Source: Micromonospora endolithica (GTDB lineage Bacteria > Actinomycetota > Actinomycetes > Mycobacteriales > Micromonosporaceae). From it: a stretch of 64,000 nucleotides of DNA. Location of the stretch: positions 1 to 64,000 of the forward strand of contig NZ_RBAK01000007.1 of the NCBI RefSeq assembly GCF_003626595.1. Direction: 5' to 3'. The notes below the pieces were generated by a model, which saw nothing but the letters and a program-made list of their open reading frames with translations, ran no database searches and was not told the DNA's origin. Positions 16,148-24,978 of the stretch are shown here, piece after piece. The translations under genes and the position numbers were made by a program. Numbering within the stretch: position 1 is the first letter of the stretch; the number at the start of each line of letters is the position of its first letter.

Positions 16148-17662
16148 TCACAGCGGGAGGTCCGCGCGGACCTCGGTGGGGCCACCGGCCGGACTGGTCA
16201 CCGCGAGCTGGCCGCCGGCCGCCCGGACCCGGTCGGCGATGCCGGCGAGGCCGTGCCCCTTGGCCACGTGCGCCCCGCCCTGGCCGTCGTCACCGACGCT
16301 GACCCGCAGCCGTCGCCCCTGACGGGTCACGGTGACCTGGCAGGTGTCGGCGCCGCTGTGCTTGGCGACGTTGGTGAGCGCCTCGGCGACGACGAAGTAC
16401 GCGGTGTTCTCCGTCGCCGGGTCGAGCCGCCCGGCCGGGTCGCCGAGGTCACCGTCGACCCGCAGCTCGGTCGGGACGATGCCCCGGCCGGCGAGCGCCG
16501 CCAGGGCACTGGGCAGGCCCCGGTCGACGAGGATCGGCGGCGCGATGCCCCGGGACAGGGCGCGCAGCTCGGCGAGGGTCTCCCGGGTCTGGCCGACCGC
16601 CTCGTCCAGGGTCTGCCCGGCCGCCTCCGGGTCGGTGGCGAGCTGCTGGCGGGCCCGGCTGAGGTCCATGGCGAGCCGCACCAGGCGCTGCTGCGGGCCG
16701 TCGTGGATGTCCCGTTCCAGTCGGCGCAGCGCGATCGCCTCGGCCGACACGGCCGCCCGCTTCTGCTCCTCCAGCACGGTGATCCGGTTGCGCATCTCGG
16801 CCACCCCGGTCAGCAGGGCCCGCCCGAGGGAGGCCTCTGCCAGGGCGCAGCCGCGCACCACGAGCGGCAACGTGAGCAGGAAGAACAGCCCGATGGCGGT
16901 GTTCAGCCCGATCCGCGCGGCGAGCGAGTCGCCGAGGCCGAGCAGTTCGGGCAGCCCGACGTTCTCCGGCCCGTGCGGGATCGCCCACTCGTAGGTGACG
17001 GAGAGCAGACCGGCGAGCGCCGTCGCCCACCAGGTGAGCGTGATCACGAAGGTGACCAGGGCCACCACCAGCCGGAAGATGCCGTGGGTCAGGTCCAGCC
17101 AGGACTGGGCGTCACGCATCGGCAGGAAGATCCGCCGCCAGGCGCCGGCGCCGGGCTCCGGGACCAGGTACCGGGGGCGGATCCGGGGCCGGCGCAGGAC
17201 CGGTGGCAGGCGCAGCCGTTCGATGTCGGCCAGCCCGCGGGCGACGTACAGGGTGCCGGTGAGGACCGGCAGCCCGAGCACGATCGGCAGCAGCCCGACA
17301 CCCAGCGCGAAGCCGACGATGAGCACCACGAACGAGGCGATGGCCAGCGGGAGGCTGAGCAGGACGTACCCGGAGTCGACCAGGAGCTGCCCGACGATCC
17401 CCGGCCGGCGCCGGGTGGCGGGCTCCTCCGGACCGGCGGGCTCCGGGACGGTCGGCGCGGGGCCGGTCGTCGTCCGGCCGGCTGGTGCGGGTTCGGTCGT
17501 CGTCCGGCCGGCGGGTTCGGGGCCGTTAGTCGCCCGGCCGGTGGGTTCCGGGGCGGCTCGGGTCGGCGCGGCATCGGCGCGGCCGGGGCCGGGACGGCCG
17601 GTGGCGTCCGGGGTGGCATCGGGGCGGCCGGGCGGTGACTCGGCGGCGGGTCCTGCGGTCAT
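16148..17662 (-). CDS. NarL-family sensor histidine kinase with multi-pass sensor domain
   Basis: 504 residues. The N-terminal 85 residues are a Pro/Thr/Gly-rich tail with the repeated phrase AGRTTTEPAP/AGRTTTGPAP. About five transmembrane helices (roughly 90-290) form a 'putative sensor' domain without a large external loop. HisKA_3 follows with the phospho-His in ERDIHDGPQQRLV near residue 330. The HATPase ends with VAEALTNVAKHSGA (N box) and VGDDGQGGAHVAKGHGLAGI (G1/G2). It should phosphorylate the response regulator encoded downstream. The signal is probably sensed within the membrane. Confidence 0.9.
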   Translation of the reverse strand: MTAGPAAESPPGRPDATPDATGRPGPGRADAAPTRAAPEPTGRATNGPEPAGRTTTEPAPAGRTTTGPAPTVPEPAGPEEPATRRRPGIVGQLLVDSGYVLLSLPLAIASFVVLIVGFALGVGLLPIVLGLPVLTGTLYVARGLADIERLRLPPVLRRPRIRPRYLVPEPGAGAWRRIFLPMRDAQSWLDLTHGIFRLVVALVTFVITLTWWATALAGLLSVTYEWAIPHGPENVGLPELLGLGDSLAARIGLNTAIGLFFLLTLPLVVRGCALAEASLGRALLTGVAEMRNRITVLEEQKRAAVSAEAIALRRLERDIHDGPQQRLVRLAMDLSRARQQLATDPEAAGQTLDEAVGQTRETLAELRALSRGIAPPILVDRGLPSALAALAGRGIVPTELRVDGDLGDPAGRLDPATENTAYFVVAEALTNVAKHSGADTCQVTVTRQGRRLRVSVGDDGQGGAHVAKGHGLAGIADRVRAAGGQLAVTSPAGGPTEVRADLPL

Positions 17663-17932
17663 GTGATGAGGCTAGGCAGCGCGGCGTCCGTTACCCATCC
17701 TGTCGGCCGGTCTCCGCGCCGTAGGGCTGGCCCTACCCCGCGTCATCCGCTTCATGATCAACTCGTCCTCCCTGATGTCGGGTGTTCGGGCCGGCCGAGA
17801 CACCGCGACTTCACTGGAGTCGAGTCGATCACGACGTCGATGTCGACGTCGACGTCGACGGGCGGCGCGCGATTGGTCAGAGAAGTCGTAATTGAGCAAT
17901 AATCGCGGCGGCGCCGACGGAGGCGGCTGATC

Positions 17933-17984
17933 GATCTTGCGGAATGGGGGGCCGGGTGGGGGCGCGTCGCGGGTCGGCAAGATC
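17933..17984. repeat. Intergenic palindrome (GATCTTGC/GCAAGATC arms)
   Basis: Perfect 8-base arms GATCTTGC (17933-17940) and GCAAGATC (17977-17984) flank a 36-base G-rich loop. The arm sequence matches the core of the elements at 141 and 58741. It ends only five bases before the Rex operator. Confidence 0.5.
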
Positions 17985-17989
17985 GCGAT

Positions 17990-18018
17990 TTGTGCACGTC
18001 TTCACAAGCGCCTACTCT
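17990..18018 (+). promoter_or_regulatory. rex promoter with ROP (Rex operator)
   Basis: The 18 bases at 17990-18007, TTGTGCACGTCTTCACAA, match the Rex operator TTGTGAAnnnnTTCACAA at all but one fixed position. The operator's first six bases (TTGTGC, 17990-17995) serve as a -35 box, with TACTCT at 18013-18018 as the -10 after a 17-base spacer. A bound Rex dimer would cover the promoter, so rex and the hem genes behind it should be repressed when NADH/NAD+ is low and released when it rises. Confidence 0.8.
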
Positions 18019-18126
18019 GTAGTTCCGACGCGCCCTGCTAGCACAGCCGGCAATCTCGGTCGCCAGCGGGAGTCCCTAAGCGGCCCACCAGCGGAGTTGG
18101 CCGAGGATCGCACCGCACGGAGTCTC

Positions 18127-18897
18127 ATGAGTCAGCACCGTCACCCAGGCGCGCCCGGCCGCGCCGGTGCCGTACCGGCGCTCCCGGACCTTCCCGAGGC
18201 GACCGTCGCGCGGCTCCCCGAATACCTCCGTGCCCTGCACAACCTGGCCGAGAGCGGGCACGAGACGGTGTCCAGCGAGGGGCTGGCCAGCGCCGCCGGG
18301 GTCAATTCCGCCAAGCTCCGCAAGGACCTCTCCCACCTCGGCTCGTACGGCACGCGGGGCGTCGGTTACGACGTGGCCCTGCTGGTCGACCAGATCGAAT
18401 ACGTGCTCGGGCTCACCCAGCGTCGGGCGGTCGCCCTGGTCGGGGTGGGTAATCTCGGTCACGCCCTGGCCGGCTACGACGGGTTCGCCGGGCGCGGGTT
18501 CCGCATCGCCGCGCTCCTCGACGCCGACCCCTCCCGGGTCGGCGAGGAGATCAACGGGCTGGTCGTCCGGCACGTCGACGAGCTGCCCCGGGTCGCCGCC
18601 GAGGAGGCCATCGCGATCGGGGTGATCGCCACCCCGGCCCGCGCCGCGCAGGCGGTCGCCGACCAGCTCGTCGCCGTCGGCGTGACGAGCATCCTGAACT
18701 TCGCGCCGTGCGTACTCTCGGTTCCGGAGGGAGTGGACGTGCGCAAGGTCGATCTCGCCATCGAGCTGCAGATCCTCTCCTTCCACGAGCACCGCAAGGC
18801 GTCCCTGACCGCGCTCCCCGCCACCGGCGGGTCCGCCCTGACCGCCCTGCCGGGCGGGCTCGCGGTCACCGACACGCAGGAGGCGATCGGCACGTGA
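18127..18897 (+). CDS. rex: Redox-sensing transcriptional repressor Rex
   Basis: 256 residues from the ATG at 18127 (CGGAG just upstream); the frame is open further 5' through the promoter, so the longer version is rejected. The N-terminal winged helix contains LASAAGVNSAKLRKDLSHLGSYGTRGVGY (in pieces), the highly conserved Rex DNA-recognition region. The Rossmann domain begins at VALVGVGNLGHAL near residue 100 and binds NADH. A domain-swapped C-terminal helix follows, then an extra Ala/Thr-rich tail. Rex senses the NADH/NAD+ ratio. The stop overlaps hemA (GTGA), and the rex-hemA-hemC-hemD-hemB order is the one known from Streptomyces. Confidence 0.96.
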   Translation: MSQHRHPGAPGRAGAVPALPDLPEATVARLPEYLRALHNLAESGHETVSSEGLASAAGVNSAKLRKDLSHLGSYGTRGVGYDVALLVDQIEYVLGLTQRRAVALVGVGNLGHALAGYDGFAGRGFRIAALLDADPSRVGEEINGLVVRHVDELPRVAAEEAIAIGVIATPARAAQAVADQLVAVGVTSILNFAPCVLSVPEGVDVRKVDLAIELQILSFHEHRKASLTALPATGGSALTALPGGLAVTDTQEAIGT

Positions 18898-20294
18898 AAC
18901 TCCTCGTCGTCGGCGCGTCCTACCGCACCGCCCCGGTCGCCACGCTGGAGCAGCTCGCGGTCGCCCCCGCCGACCTCACCCGCATGCTGGACCGCCTGGT
19001 CGCGCAGCCGTACGTGACCGAGGCCGTGCTGGTCTCCACCTGCAACCGGGTGGAGGTCTACGCCGCCGTGTCCGGTTTCCACGGTGGGCTGGGCGACATC
19101 TGCGCGGTACTGGCCGAGCAGGCCGGCTGCCAGCCGGCGGCACTGGCCAACAACCTCTACGTGCACTTCGACTCCGCCGCCGTCGACCACGTGTTCCGGG
19201 TCGCCGCCGGGCTGGACTCGATGGTCGTCGGGGAGGCACAGATCCTCGGCCAGCTGCGTGACGCCTACCACTGGGCGACCGGCGCGGACACCGCCGGCCG
19301 CCTGCTGCACGAGCTGATGCAGCAGGCCCTGCGGGTCGGCAAGCGGGCGCACGCCGAGACCGGCATCGACCGGGCCGGCCAGAGTGTGGTCACCGCCGCG
19401 CTGGACCTGGCCGCGGACCTGCTCGACGGCGACCTGACCGGCCGTCCGGCCCTGGTGGTCGGTGCGGGCGCGATGGGATCGCTGGGCGTGGCGACGCTCT
19501 CCCGGCTGGGCGCCGGACCGCTGACCGTGACCAACCGGGGCGCCGACCGCGCGGTCCGGCTGGCCGAGTCGTACGGCGCCGCCGCCGCGCCGATGGCAGA
19601 GCTGACCGCCACCCTCTCCACAGTGGACATCGTAGTGGCCGCCACCGCCGCCACCGAGGCGGTCCTCACCCGCGAGGTGGTCACCCGGGCGCTGGCCGAC
19701 CGGGACCCGGAGCGCGGTCCACTGGTCCTGCTCGACCTGGCCGTGCCGCGCGACGTGGAGCCGGGCGTCGCCGGCCTGCCCGGCGTCGAGGTGATCGACA
19801 TCGACCGGATGGCGGCGCTGATCGCCGACGGTCCGGCCGCCGCCGACGCCGCGGCCGTGGAGCGGATCGTGGTCGGCGAGGTCGACGGCTTCCTCACCTG
19901 GCTGCGTGGCGCCGACGTCGCCCCGACCGTGGCCGCGCTGCGCGGCCGGGCCGACGACGTGGTGACCGCCGAGCTGCGCCGGCTGGCCCAGCGCCGCCCG
20001 GACCTCAGCGACGACCAGCGCGCCGAGGTGGCCCGGACGGTGCACCGGGTGGTGCAGCGGCTGCTGCACCAGCCCACGGTGCGGGTCCGCCAGCTCGCCG
20101 CCGAGCCCGGCGGCGACCAGTACGCGGCCCTGCTGCGCGAGCTGTTCGACCTCCAGGTGCCGCAGACCTCGCCGGTCGACACCGTCCCCGACATCGTGGA
20201 CACGACCGACGTGCCGTCGTTCGGCGGCACCACCGACCTCCCGCCGTTCGGGGGCATCGCCGCCGACATACCGCCCACCGGAGGTGAGCGATGA
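18894..20294 (+). CDS. hemA: Glutamyl-tRNA reductase
   Basis: 466 residues from the GTG at 18894, with AGGAGG at 18878-18883. The catalytic cysteine lies in VLVSTCNRVEVYAAV near residue 48, followed by the conserved VDHVFRVAAGLDSMVVGEAQILGQ. An NADPH-binding Rossmann domain (ALVVGAGAMGSLGVATL) and a C-terminal dimerisation helix complete the family layout. It reduces glutamyl-tRNA to glutamate-1-semialdehyde, the first committed step of C5-pathway tetrapyrrole synthesis. A Thr/Pro-rich tail follows the last helix. Both ends overlap neighbours (GTGA with rex, ATGA with hemC), so expression is coupled to Rex control. Confidence 0.96.
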   Translation: MKLLVVGASYRTAPVATLEQLAVAPADLTRMLDRLVAQPYVTEAVLVSTCNRVEVYAAVSGFHGGLGDICAVLAEQAGCQPAALANNLYVHFDSAAVDHVFRVAAGLDSMVVGEAQILGQLRDAYHWATGADTAGRLLHELMQQALRVGKRAHAETGIDRAGQSVVTAALDLAADLLDGDLTGRPALVVGAGAMGSLGVATLSRLGAGPLTVTNRGADRAVRLAESYGAAAAPMAELTATLSTVDIVVAATAATEAVLTREVVTRALADRDPERGPLVLLDLAVPRDVEPGVAGLPGVEVIDIDRMAALIADGPAAADAAAVERIVVGEVDGFLTWLRGADVAPTVAALRGRADDVVTAELRRLAQRRPDLSDDQRAEVARTVHRVVQRLLHQPTVRVRQLAAEPGGDQYAALLRELFDLQVPQTSPVDTVPDIVDTTDVPSFGGTTDLPPFGGIAADIPPTGGER

Positions 20295-21259
20295 GCACCC
20301 CACTGCGCCTCGGTACCCGGGGCAGCGCGCTGGCGATGGCCCAGTCCGGTCAGGTCGCCGACGCGTTGACCGCCGCCACCGGCCGCCGGGTCGAACTGGT
20401 CGAGGTGGTGACCGCCGGTGACCGCTCGTCGGCGCCGGTGCACCGGCTCGGCGTCGGCGTGTTCGTCTCCGCCCTGCGGGACGCGCTGGTCGCCGGCACC
20501 ATCGACCTCGCCGTGCACTCCTACAAGGACCTGCCCACCGCGGCGGCCCCCGGACTGCACATCGCGGCCGTGCCGCCCCGGCAGGACCCGCGCGACGCGC
20601 TGATCGCCACCGGTGGTCGTACGCTCGCCGAGCTGCCGCCCGGCGCGACCGTCGGCACCGGTGCGCTGCGGCGTACCGCCCAGCTGCACGCGCTCGGGCT
20701 GCAACTGGAGGTCACCCCGATCCGGGGCAACGTCGACACCCGGCTCGCGCGGGTGCTCGGCCCGGACGCCGACCTGGACGCCGTGGTCCTGGCTCGGGCC
20801 GGGCTGGCCCGGCTGGATCGGGCCGACGTGATCACCGAGACGCTCGACCCGATGCTGATGCTGCCCGCGCCCGCCCAGGGTGCGCTGGCCGTGGAGTGCC
20901 GGATCGACGACCCGGACCTGGTCGAGCTGCTCGCGGTGCTCGACCACGCACCGTCCCGCGCCGCGGTCACCGCGGAACGGGCGTTGCTGGCCACCCTGGA
21001 GGCCGGGTGCTCGGCACCCGTCGCCGCCTACGCCGAACTCGCCGAAGGCGACGACGGCGATGAGATCTACCTGCGCGGTGCGGTGATCAGCCCGGACGGG
21101 TCGCGAGACCTCCGGCTGTCCCGCACCGGTACGCCCGCCGACGCGGCGGAGATCGGCAAGGCACTCGCCGCCGAACTCCTCGACCTCGGCGCCGACTCGA
21201 TCCTCGGCCAGGAAGGACACACCGGCCCGGGGACCCAGCAATTTGGGAGCACAGGATGA
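20291..21259 (+). CDS. hemC: Porphobilinogen deaminase (hydroxymethylbilane synthase)
   Basis: 322 residues. Hallmarks are LRLGTRGSALAMAQSGQVADAL at the start, the VHSYKDLPT loop, GTGALRRTAQL and, near residue 240, EAGCSAPVAA with the cysteine that carries the dipyrromethane cofactor. It polymerises four porphobilinogens into hydroxymethylbilane in the cytoplasm. The start overlaps the hemA stop (ATGA) and the stop overlaps hemD in the same way. Confidence 0.96.
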   Translation: MSTPLRLGTRGSALAMAQSGQVADALTAATGRRVELVEVVTAGDRSSAPVHRLGVGVFVSALRDALVAGTIDLAVHSYKDLPTAAAPGLHIAAVPPRQDPRDALIATGGRTLAELPPGATVGTGALRRTAQLHALGLQLEVTPIRGNVDTRLARVLGPDADLDAVVLARAGLARLDRADVITETLDPMLMLPAPAQGALAVECRIDDPDLVELLAVLDHAPSRAAVTAERALLATLEAGCSAPVAAYAELAEGDDGDEIYLRGAVISPDGSRDLRLSRTGTPADAAEIGKALAAELLDLGADSILGQEGHTGPGTQQFGSTG

Positions 21260-22836
21260 CCCGCACCCGTAAGCCCGTAGGCCGCATCGCGTTCGTCGGG
21301 GCCGGTCCCGGCGACCCGGGCCTGCTGACCCGCCGGGCGCACGACGCGCTGGTCGACGCCGACCAGGTGGTGTACGACCGGGGAGTCCCCGAGTCGCTGC
21401 TCGACGCGGTACGTGCCCAGGCGAAGGAAGACGCGCAGTTCACCCCGGCCGAGGGCGCCCCGGGCGACGTGGCGAAGGTGCTGATCTCGGCGGCCCGTTC
21501 CGGGTTGAACGCGGTGCACCTGGTCGCCGGCGACCCGTTCGGCCACGACTCGGTGGTCAAGGAGGTGCAGGCGGTCGCGCGTACCGCCGCGCACTTCGAG
21601 GTGGTACCGGGTGTCGGGCAGGCCGAGGGTGTGGCGACGTACGCGGGTGTGCCGCTGCCGGGCGTACGCACGGCGGCCGACGTCGAGGACGTCAACGCGC
21701 TGGACTTCGAGGCGCTGGCGGCGGCCGTCGGCCGGGGTTCGCTGGCGCTGGCCGTGGACGCCGGGGACCTGGCCGCGATCCGGGACGGCCTGCTGGCCGC
21801 CGGGGTGGACGGCACGACCGGCGTCGGGGTGACCGGCGACGGCACCGGCGAGACGCAGTACACCACCACGTCGACCGTGGACTCCTTCGTCGCGGCGGCA
21901 CTCGGCTTCACCGGCCGGGTGGTGCTCACCGTCGGCGACGGGGTGGGCCAGCGGGACAAGCTGAGCTGGTGGGAGAACCGCCCGCTGTACGGCTGGAAGG
22001 TGCTGGTGCCCCGCACCAAGGAGCAGGCCGGGGCGATGAGTGCCCGGCTGCGCGCGTACGGGGCGATCCCGTGCGAGGTGCCGACCATCGCGGTCGAGCC
22101 GCCGCGTACCCCGGCCCAGATGGAGCGGGCGGTCAAGGGCCTGGTCGACGGCCGGTACGCCTGGGTGATCTTCACCTCGGTGAACGCGGTCCGGGCGGTC
22201 TGGGAGAAGTTCGCCGAGCACGGTCTGGACGCCCGCCACTTCGGCGGCGTCAAGATCGCCTGCATCGGCGAGGCGACCGCCGACGCGGTCCGCGCCTTCG
22301 GCATCCAGCCGGAGCTGGTCCCGTCCGGGGAGCAGTCCTCCGAGGGGCTGCTGGCCGAGTTCTCGCCGCACGACGAGATCCTCGACCCGGTGGGCCGGGT
22401 GCTGCTGCCGCGCGCCGACATCGCCACCGAGACCCTCGCCGCCGGGCTCACCGAGCGCGGCTGGGAGGTCGACGACGTGACCGCGTACCGGACCGTCCGG
22501 GCCGCCCCGCCGCCCGCCGAGATCCGCGACGCGATCAAGTCGGGCGGGTTCGACGCGGTGCTCTTCACCTCGTCCTCCACCGTCCGGAACCTGGTCGGCA
22601 TCGCCGGGAAGCCGCACGCGCGTACCGTTGTTGCCGTTATCGGGCCCAAGACGGCGGAGACCGCGACGGAGTTCGGCCTGCGGGTCGACGTGCAGCCGCC
22701 GCACGCCTCGGTCCCCGATCTGGTGGAGGCGCTCGCCGCCTACGCCGTCGAGTTGCGCGAGAAGCTCGCCGCCATGCCGGCCAAGCAGCGGCGCGGCTCG
22801 AAGGTGCAGGGGCCGACCGCCCTGAGGTTCCGGTAG
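21256..22836 (+). CDS. hemD: Uroporphyrinogen-III synthase with N-terminal methylase-like domain
   Basis: 526 residues. The C-terminal half (from about 250: WWENRPLYGWKVLVPRTK, then VWVIFTSVNAVRAVWEKF-like and LFTSSSTVRNLVGIAGKPHA segments) is uroporphyrinogen-III synthase, which closes and inverts hydroxymethylbilane. The N-terminal half begins GRIAFVGAGPGDPGLLTRRAHDAL like a SUMT methyltransferase. However, the usual GGDPFxxGRG block reads VAGDPFGHDSVV and other SUMT motifs are weak, just as in the mycobacterial Rv0511 protein. It may therefore be an inactive or altered methylase. The siroheme/cobalamin methylation activity should not be assumed. Coupled to hemC by ATGA. Confidence 0.92.
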   Translation: MTRTRKPVGRIAFVGAGPGDPGLLTRRAHDALVDADQVVYDRGVPESLLDAVRAQAKEDAQFTPAEGAPGDVAKVLISAARSGLNAVHLVAGDPFGHDSVVKEVQAVARTAAHFEVVPGVGQAEGVATYAGVPLPGVRTAADVEDVNALDFEALAAAVGRGSLALAVDAGDLAAIRDGLLAAGVDGTTGVGVTGDGTGETQYTTTSTVDSFVAAALGFTGRVVLTVGDGVGQRDKLSWWENRPLYGWKVLVPRTKEQAGAMSARLRAYGAIPCEVPTIAVEPPRTPAQMERAVKGLVDGRYAWVIFTSVNAVRAVWEKFAEHGLDARHFGGVKIACIGEATADAVRAFGIQPELVPSGEQSSEGLLAEFSPHDEILDPVGRVLLPRADIATETLAAGLTERGWEVDDVTAYRTVRAAPPPAEIRDAIKSGGFDAVLFTSSSTVRNLVGIAGKPHARTVVAVIGPKTAETATEFGLRVDVQPPHASVPDLVEALAAYAVELREKLAAMPAKQRRGSKVQGPTALRFR

Positions 22837-22855
22837 ACGAGGCAGGAGGCCCCCC

Positions 22856-23839
22856 ATGCCGTACCCCGAGATCCGGCCCCGCCGGTTGCGCCGCAACGCG
22901 GCGATCCGGCGGCTGGTGTCCGAGACCCGCGTCGACCCGGCCGAGCTGGTCGTGCCGATGTTCGTCAAGGAGGGGCTGACCGAGCCGCGCGCCATCGGGT
23001 CGATGCCGGGGGTGCTTCAGCACTCCCGGGACTCGCTGCGCAAGGCGGCGGCGGAGGCGGTGCAGGCCGGTGTGGGGGGCATCATGCTCTTCGGGGTGCC
23101 GGAGACCCGGGACGCCACCGGCTCCGGTGGGATCGACCCGAACGGCATCCTCAACGTGGCGATCCGGGACGTGGCCGCCGAGGTCGGTGACGCCACCGTG
23201 GTGATGAGCGACCTCTGCCTGGACGAGTTCACCTCGCACGGGCACTGCGGCCTGCTCACCCCGGACGGCGGCGTGGACAACGACGCCACCCTCGCCGCGT
23301 ACGCCGAGATGGCGGTGGCCCAGGCCGCCGCCGGGGCCGGGGTGGTCGGGCCGTCCGGGATGATGGACGGCCAGGTCGGGGTGGTACGCCGGGCGCTGGA
23401 CGCCGCCGGCCACCAGGACGTGACCGTGCTGGCGTACGCGGTGAAGTACGCCTCGGCGTTCTTCGGCCCGTTCCGGGACGCGGTGGAGTCGGCGCTGGAC
23501 GGCGACCGGCGGACCTACCAGCAGGACCCGGCGAACCTGCGCGAGTCGCTGCGCGAGGTCGAGCTGGACGTCGCCGAGGGCGCGGACATCGTGATGGTGA
23601 AGCCCGCCCTGCCGTACCTCGACGTGGTGTCGGCGGTCCGCGCGGCGGTGGACGTGCCGGTCGCCGCCTACCAGGTGTCCGGCGAGTACGCGATGGTCGA
23701 GGCGGCGGCCGCCAACGGTTGGATCGACCGGGAACGGGTGATGCTGGAGACGCTCACCTCGATCCGCCGGGCCGGGGCGCAGATCATCCTCACCTACTGG
23801 GCGGTCGAGGCCGCCCAGCTGCTCCGCCAGCGTTACTGA
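22856..23839 (+). CDS. hemB: Delta-aminolevulinic acid dehydratase (porphobilinogen synthase)
   Basis: 327 residues; GGAGG lies just before the ATG at 22856, 19 bases after hemD. Schiff-base lysines are in VLAYAVKYASAF and DIVMVKPALPYLD. The metal site reads SDLCLDEFTSHGHCG: two cysteines and an aspartate where classical zinc enzymes have three cysteines, so the metal use may be of mixed type. It joins two aminolevulinates into porphobilinogen. Although it acts before HemC, it is last in the operon, as in other actinobacteria. The 3' end overlaps the convergent neighbour by 7 bases. Confidence 0.96.
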   Translation: MPYPEIRPRRLRRNAAIRRLVSETRVDPAELVVPMFVKEGLTEPRAIGSMPGVLQHSRDSLRKAAAEAVQAGVGGIMLFGVPETRDATGSGGIDPNGILNVAIRDVAAEVGDATVVMSDLCLDEFTSHGHCGLLTPDGGVDNDATLAAYAEMAVAQAAAGAGVVGPSGMMDGQVGVVRRALDAAGHQDVTVLAYAVKYASAFFGPFRDAVESALDGDRRTYQQDPANLRESLREVELDVAEGADIVMVKPALPYLDVVSAVRAAVDVPVAAYQVSGEYAMVEAAAANGWIDRERVMLETLTSIRRAGAQIILTYWAVEAAQLLRQRY

Positions 23840-24978
23840 ACCCGCACCGTGACGACGGTGCACACCTCCGCCACCGGGTAGACCCGCCGGGGTTCCGCGG
23901 GCAGGTCGGCCCAGACCACCCGCACGGTCGCGTCGTCGCTCCACGCCGTACCCCAGGTCCCACCCCGGACCGGTCCCGCGCCGGCGCGGGCCGTGCCGAC
24001 CGGGACGTCCGTGCCGCGGACGCCGCCGCGCACGTCGTACACGGCCAGCCGGTACTCGTGCCGGCGGGCGTCCCCGGCCGGCCGTGCCCGGTAGGTGACA
24101 GCGACCCGGCTGCCGTCCGGCGAGAGCCGGAAACCGCAGTCGCCCGGAGCGGTGATCCTTCCGGTGCGCTGCCCGCCGGCCAGCGCCAGCACGTCGATCC
24201 GGCAGTCCGGACGTTCCAGGGCCGCTCGCACGGCCACCCGACCGCCGCCGACGTCGAGGGTGGCCCGGAGCAGGTCGACACCGATCGCCGCCGAGCGGAG
24301 CAGGACCTCCTCCCGGCCGGTGGCCAGGTCGTGTGCCACGAGGCCCTCGTCCCGGGTGAGGTACGCGACCCGCTGGTCCGCGCCGACCAGCTTGACGGTC
24401 CGCCCCGGTCGCCGCACCTCGCGCCGCTGCCGCACCGCGCCGTCGGCGGCCAGGACCACCAGTTCGACCGACAACCCCGCCACGTCCGGCCCGTCCTCGC
24501 GGGTGACCCCGGGCAGCAGGTCGGTGAGCCGGAGACCGACGAGCCGCCCGTCCGGCAGCGCGACCGTCTGTTCCCAGCCGGCCGGCACCGGGTGCCGGCG
24601 TACCGATCCGTCGGACAGCACCTCGTCGGCGGTGCCGCTCACCAGGCCGATCTCCGTCCCGCCGGGGGCCTGCCAGGTCCCGCCGCCACCGGCGATCAGC
24701 AGCCGTTGCACCGGTGGTGGCGTGGCGGGAGCGGGCGTGGCCACTGGGCCGGTGACCCCGGCCGGCGGCGGGGACGCCGGGGGATTGGCGGTGAGCAGCG
24801 GCACGGCACCACCGGTGAGGGTCACCAGGACCACCACGGCCCCGGCGGTGCCGACCAACCGGCGCCGGCGGCGGGTACGGACCCGGCGGTGCACGCGCGC
24901 CAGGTCCGCGGCGGGTGCCGGGGTCGCCCTCGCCGCCAGGTGCACCGCACGGACCAGATCCTCGGGTACGTCGGTCAT
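23833..24978 (-). CDS. Membrane-anchored beta-propeller-like protein linked to an ECF sigma factor
   Basis: 381 residues from the ATG at 24978, preceded by GGAGGAG inside the sigma gene. A short cytoplasmic segment (MTDVPEDLVRAVHLAARATPAP) and an Arg-rich stretch lead into one transmembrane helix (VGTAGAVVVLVTLTGGAVPLL, about 40-62). The outer part has recurring beta-strand phrases (DGRLVGLRL, RVAYLTRDEG, SPDGSRVAVTY) typical of WD/PD40-like propellers. It is coupled by ATGA to the ECF sigma factor gene upstream, so an anti-sigma or signal-sensing role is likely, though no ZAS zinc motif is present. Confidence 0.72.
   Translation of the reverse strand: MTDVPEDLVRAVHLAARATPAPAADLARVHRRVRTRRRRRLVGTAGAVVVLVTLTGGAVPLLTANPPASPPPAGVTGPVATPAPATPPPVQRLLIAGGGGTWQAPGGTEIGLVSGTADEVLSDGSVRRHPVPAGWEQTVALPDGRLVGLRLTDLLPGVTREDGPDVAGLSVELVVLAADGAVRQRREVRRPGRTVKLVGADQRVAYLTRDEGLVAHDLATGREEVLLRSAAIGVDLLRATLDVGGGRVAVRAALERPDCRIDVLALAGGQRTGRITAPGDCGFRLSPDGSRVAVTYRARPAGDARRHEYRLAVYDVRGGVRGTDVPVGTARAGAGPVRGGTWGTAWSDDATVRVVWADLPAEPRRVYPVAEVCTVVTVRVQ

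Larger units (their letters stand above)
17663..18126. other. Divergent intergenic region upstream of rex
   Basis: 464 bases between the kinase and rex. It holds GTCGAC-rich direct repeats (17835-17862), a palindromic repeat (17933-17984), the Rex operator and promoter (17990-18018), and a CGGAG ribosome site just before the rex ATG. No gene seen. Confidence 0.7.

Noticed and set aside
17835..17862. GTCGAC-rich stretch as a regulatory array
   Set aside because: Simple-sequence repeat without operator symmetry of its own spacing; no evidence of function.
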